This document shows positions 23,888 to 23,972 of a stretch of DNA of 23,972 nucleotides, piece after piece. Position 1 is the first letter of the stretch. Each line of letters opens with the position of its first letter. Source of the DNA: Alphaproteobacteria bacterium (GTDB taxonomy: Bacteria > Pseudomonadota > Alphaproteobacteria > CAAGCB01 > CAG-977); the NCBI GenBank assembly GCA_900768845.1, contig CAAGEK010000053.1, forward strand, positions 1 to 23,972. The letters run 5' to 3'. Made by a program: the position numbers and the translations under genes. Below the pieces are notes generated by a model. It worked only from the letters and a program-made list of their open reading frames with translations. It ran no database searches and was not told where the DNA came from.

Positions 23888-23972
23888 ATGAACAAAAAAC
23901 TTTATGTAGCGGCCGCGGGGCTGTTTCTGCCCTTTACGGAATCGGCAATTGAACTGTTACCCCCCCCCCTTA
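23888..23972 (+). CDS. Putative exported protein, 3' end outside window
   Basis: Starts at ATG 23888 with AAGGA 8 bases upstream; 28 codons are visible. The sequence MNKKLYVAAAGLFLPF followed by TESA looks like a Sec signal peptide (two lysines, hydrophobic core, small residues before a likely cut after Ala20), then IELLPPPL. The prolines are encoded by a C10 run. Product unknown; it is not recognisable as bamD, which often follows lpxC elsewhere. The poly-C run so near the start could switch the frame on and off. Confidence 0.6.
   Translation, partial: MNKKLYVAAAGLFLPFTESAIELLPPPL
23960..23969. repeat. Homopolymeric C10 tract inside putative exported protein gene
   Basis: Ten consecutive C within codons 25-28 of the last gene, three bases before the window end. 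Tracts of this length in coding sequence near the start codon are typical contingency loci; assembly often breaks at them. Confidence 0.9.

Noticed and set aside
23515..23952. 145-codon frame from lpxC into the right end
   Set aside because: It starts inside lpxC, spans the lpxC terminator and overlaps the better-supported exported protein start at 23888.

Overview
The window reads as a chromosomal segment of an alphaproteobacterium, probably a gut-type lineage (inference from gene order, the FtsZ tail ending in LDIPAFLRQR, a meso-DAP-type MurE, and a pilin leader of the kind common in such genomes). About 17 kb is one co-directional division and cell wall (dcw) cluster. The rest is a short accessory left end and one partial gene at the right edge.

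Left end, 1-2730, minus strand: the start of a type IV pilin-like gene, an 18-base C tract that sits between a good -35 and a weak -10 of that gene's apparent promoter, a truncated and frameshifted IS200-type tnpA remnant, an intact but solitary phage large terminase bounded by two intrinsic terminators, and a ProXp-ala-type tRNA editing deacylase.

Middle, 2806-4704, plus strand: an AmpD-like N-acetylmuramoyl-L-alanine amidase, translationally coupled to a Cof-type HAD phosphatase, then the RNase P RNA gene rnpB with its own promoter and terminator.

dcw cluster, 5085-22070: mraZ, rsmH, ftsL, ftsI, a murE-murF fusion, mraY, ftsW, murG, murC, murB, ddlB, ftsQ, ftsA, ftsZ. Genes are packed with overlaps or gaps of a few bases, ATGA junctions are frequent, and no terminator is seen before the one after ftsZ, so this is probably one long operon. 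A ladder of TCCCA repeats at 10-bp period lies over the likely mraZ promoter and looks like the MraZ autoregulatory operator. Together the genes make lipid I/II precursors (MurE-F, MraY, MurG, MurC, MurB, Ddl), polymerise and crosslink septal peptidoglycan (FtsW, FtsI) and assemble the divisome (FtsL, FtsQ, FtsA, FtsZ). murD, which normally lies between mraY and ftsW, is absent: only four bases separate those two genes.

Right end: lpxC (lipid A synthesis) with its own promoter behind three TAACAAAG repeats and its own terminator, then the first 28 codons of a putative exported protein containing a C10 tract two bases from the window edge.

The most interesting signal is the pair of poly-C tracts next to surface-protein genes, which look like phase-variation switches, the left one with promoter geometry. 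No wholly new multi-gene system is evident. Coordinates and motifs were read by eye, with no database search.
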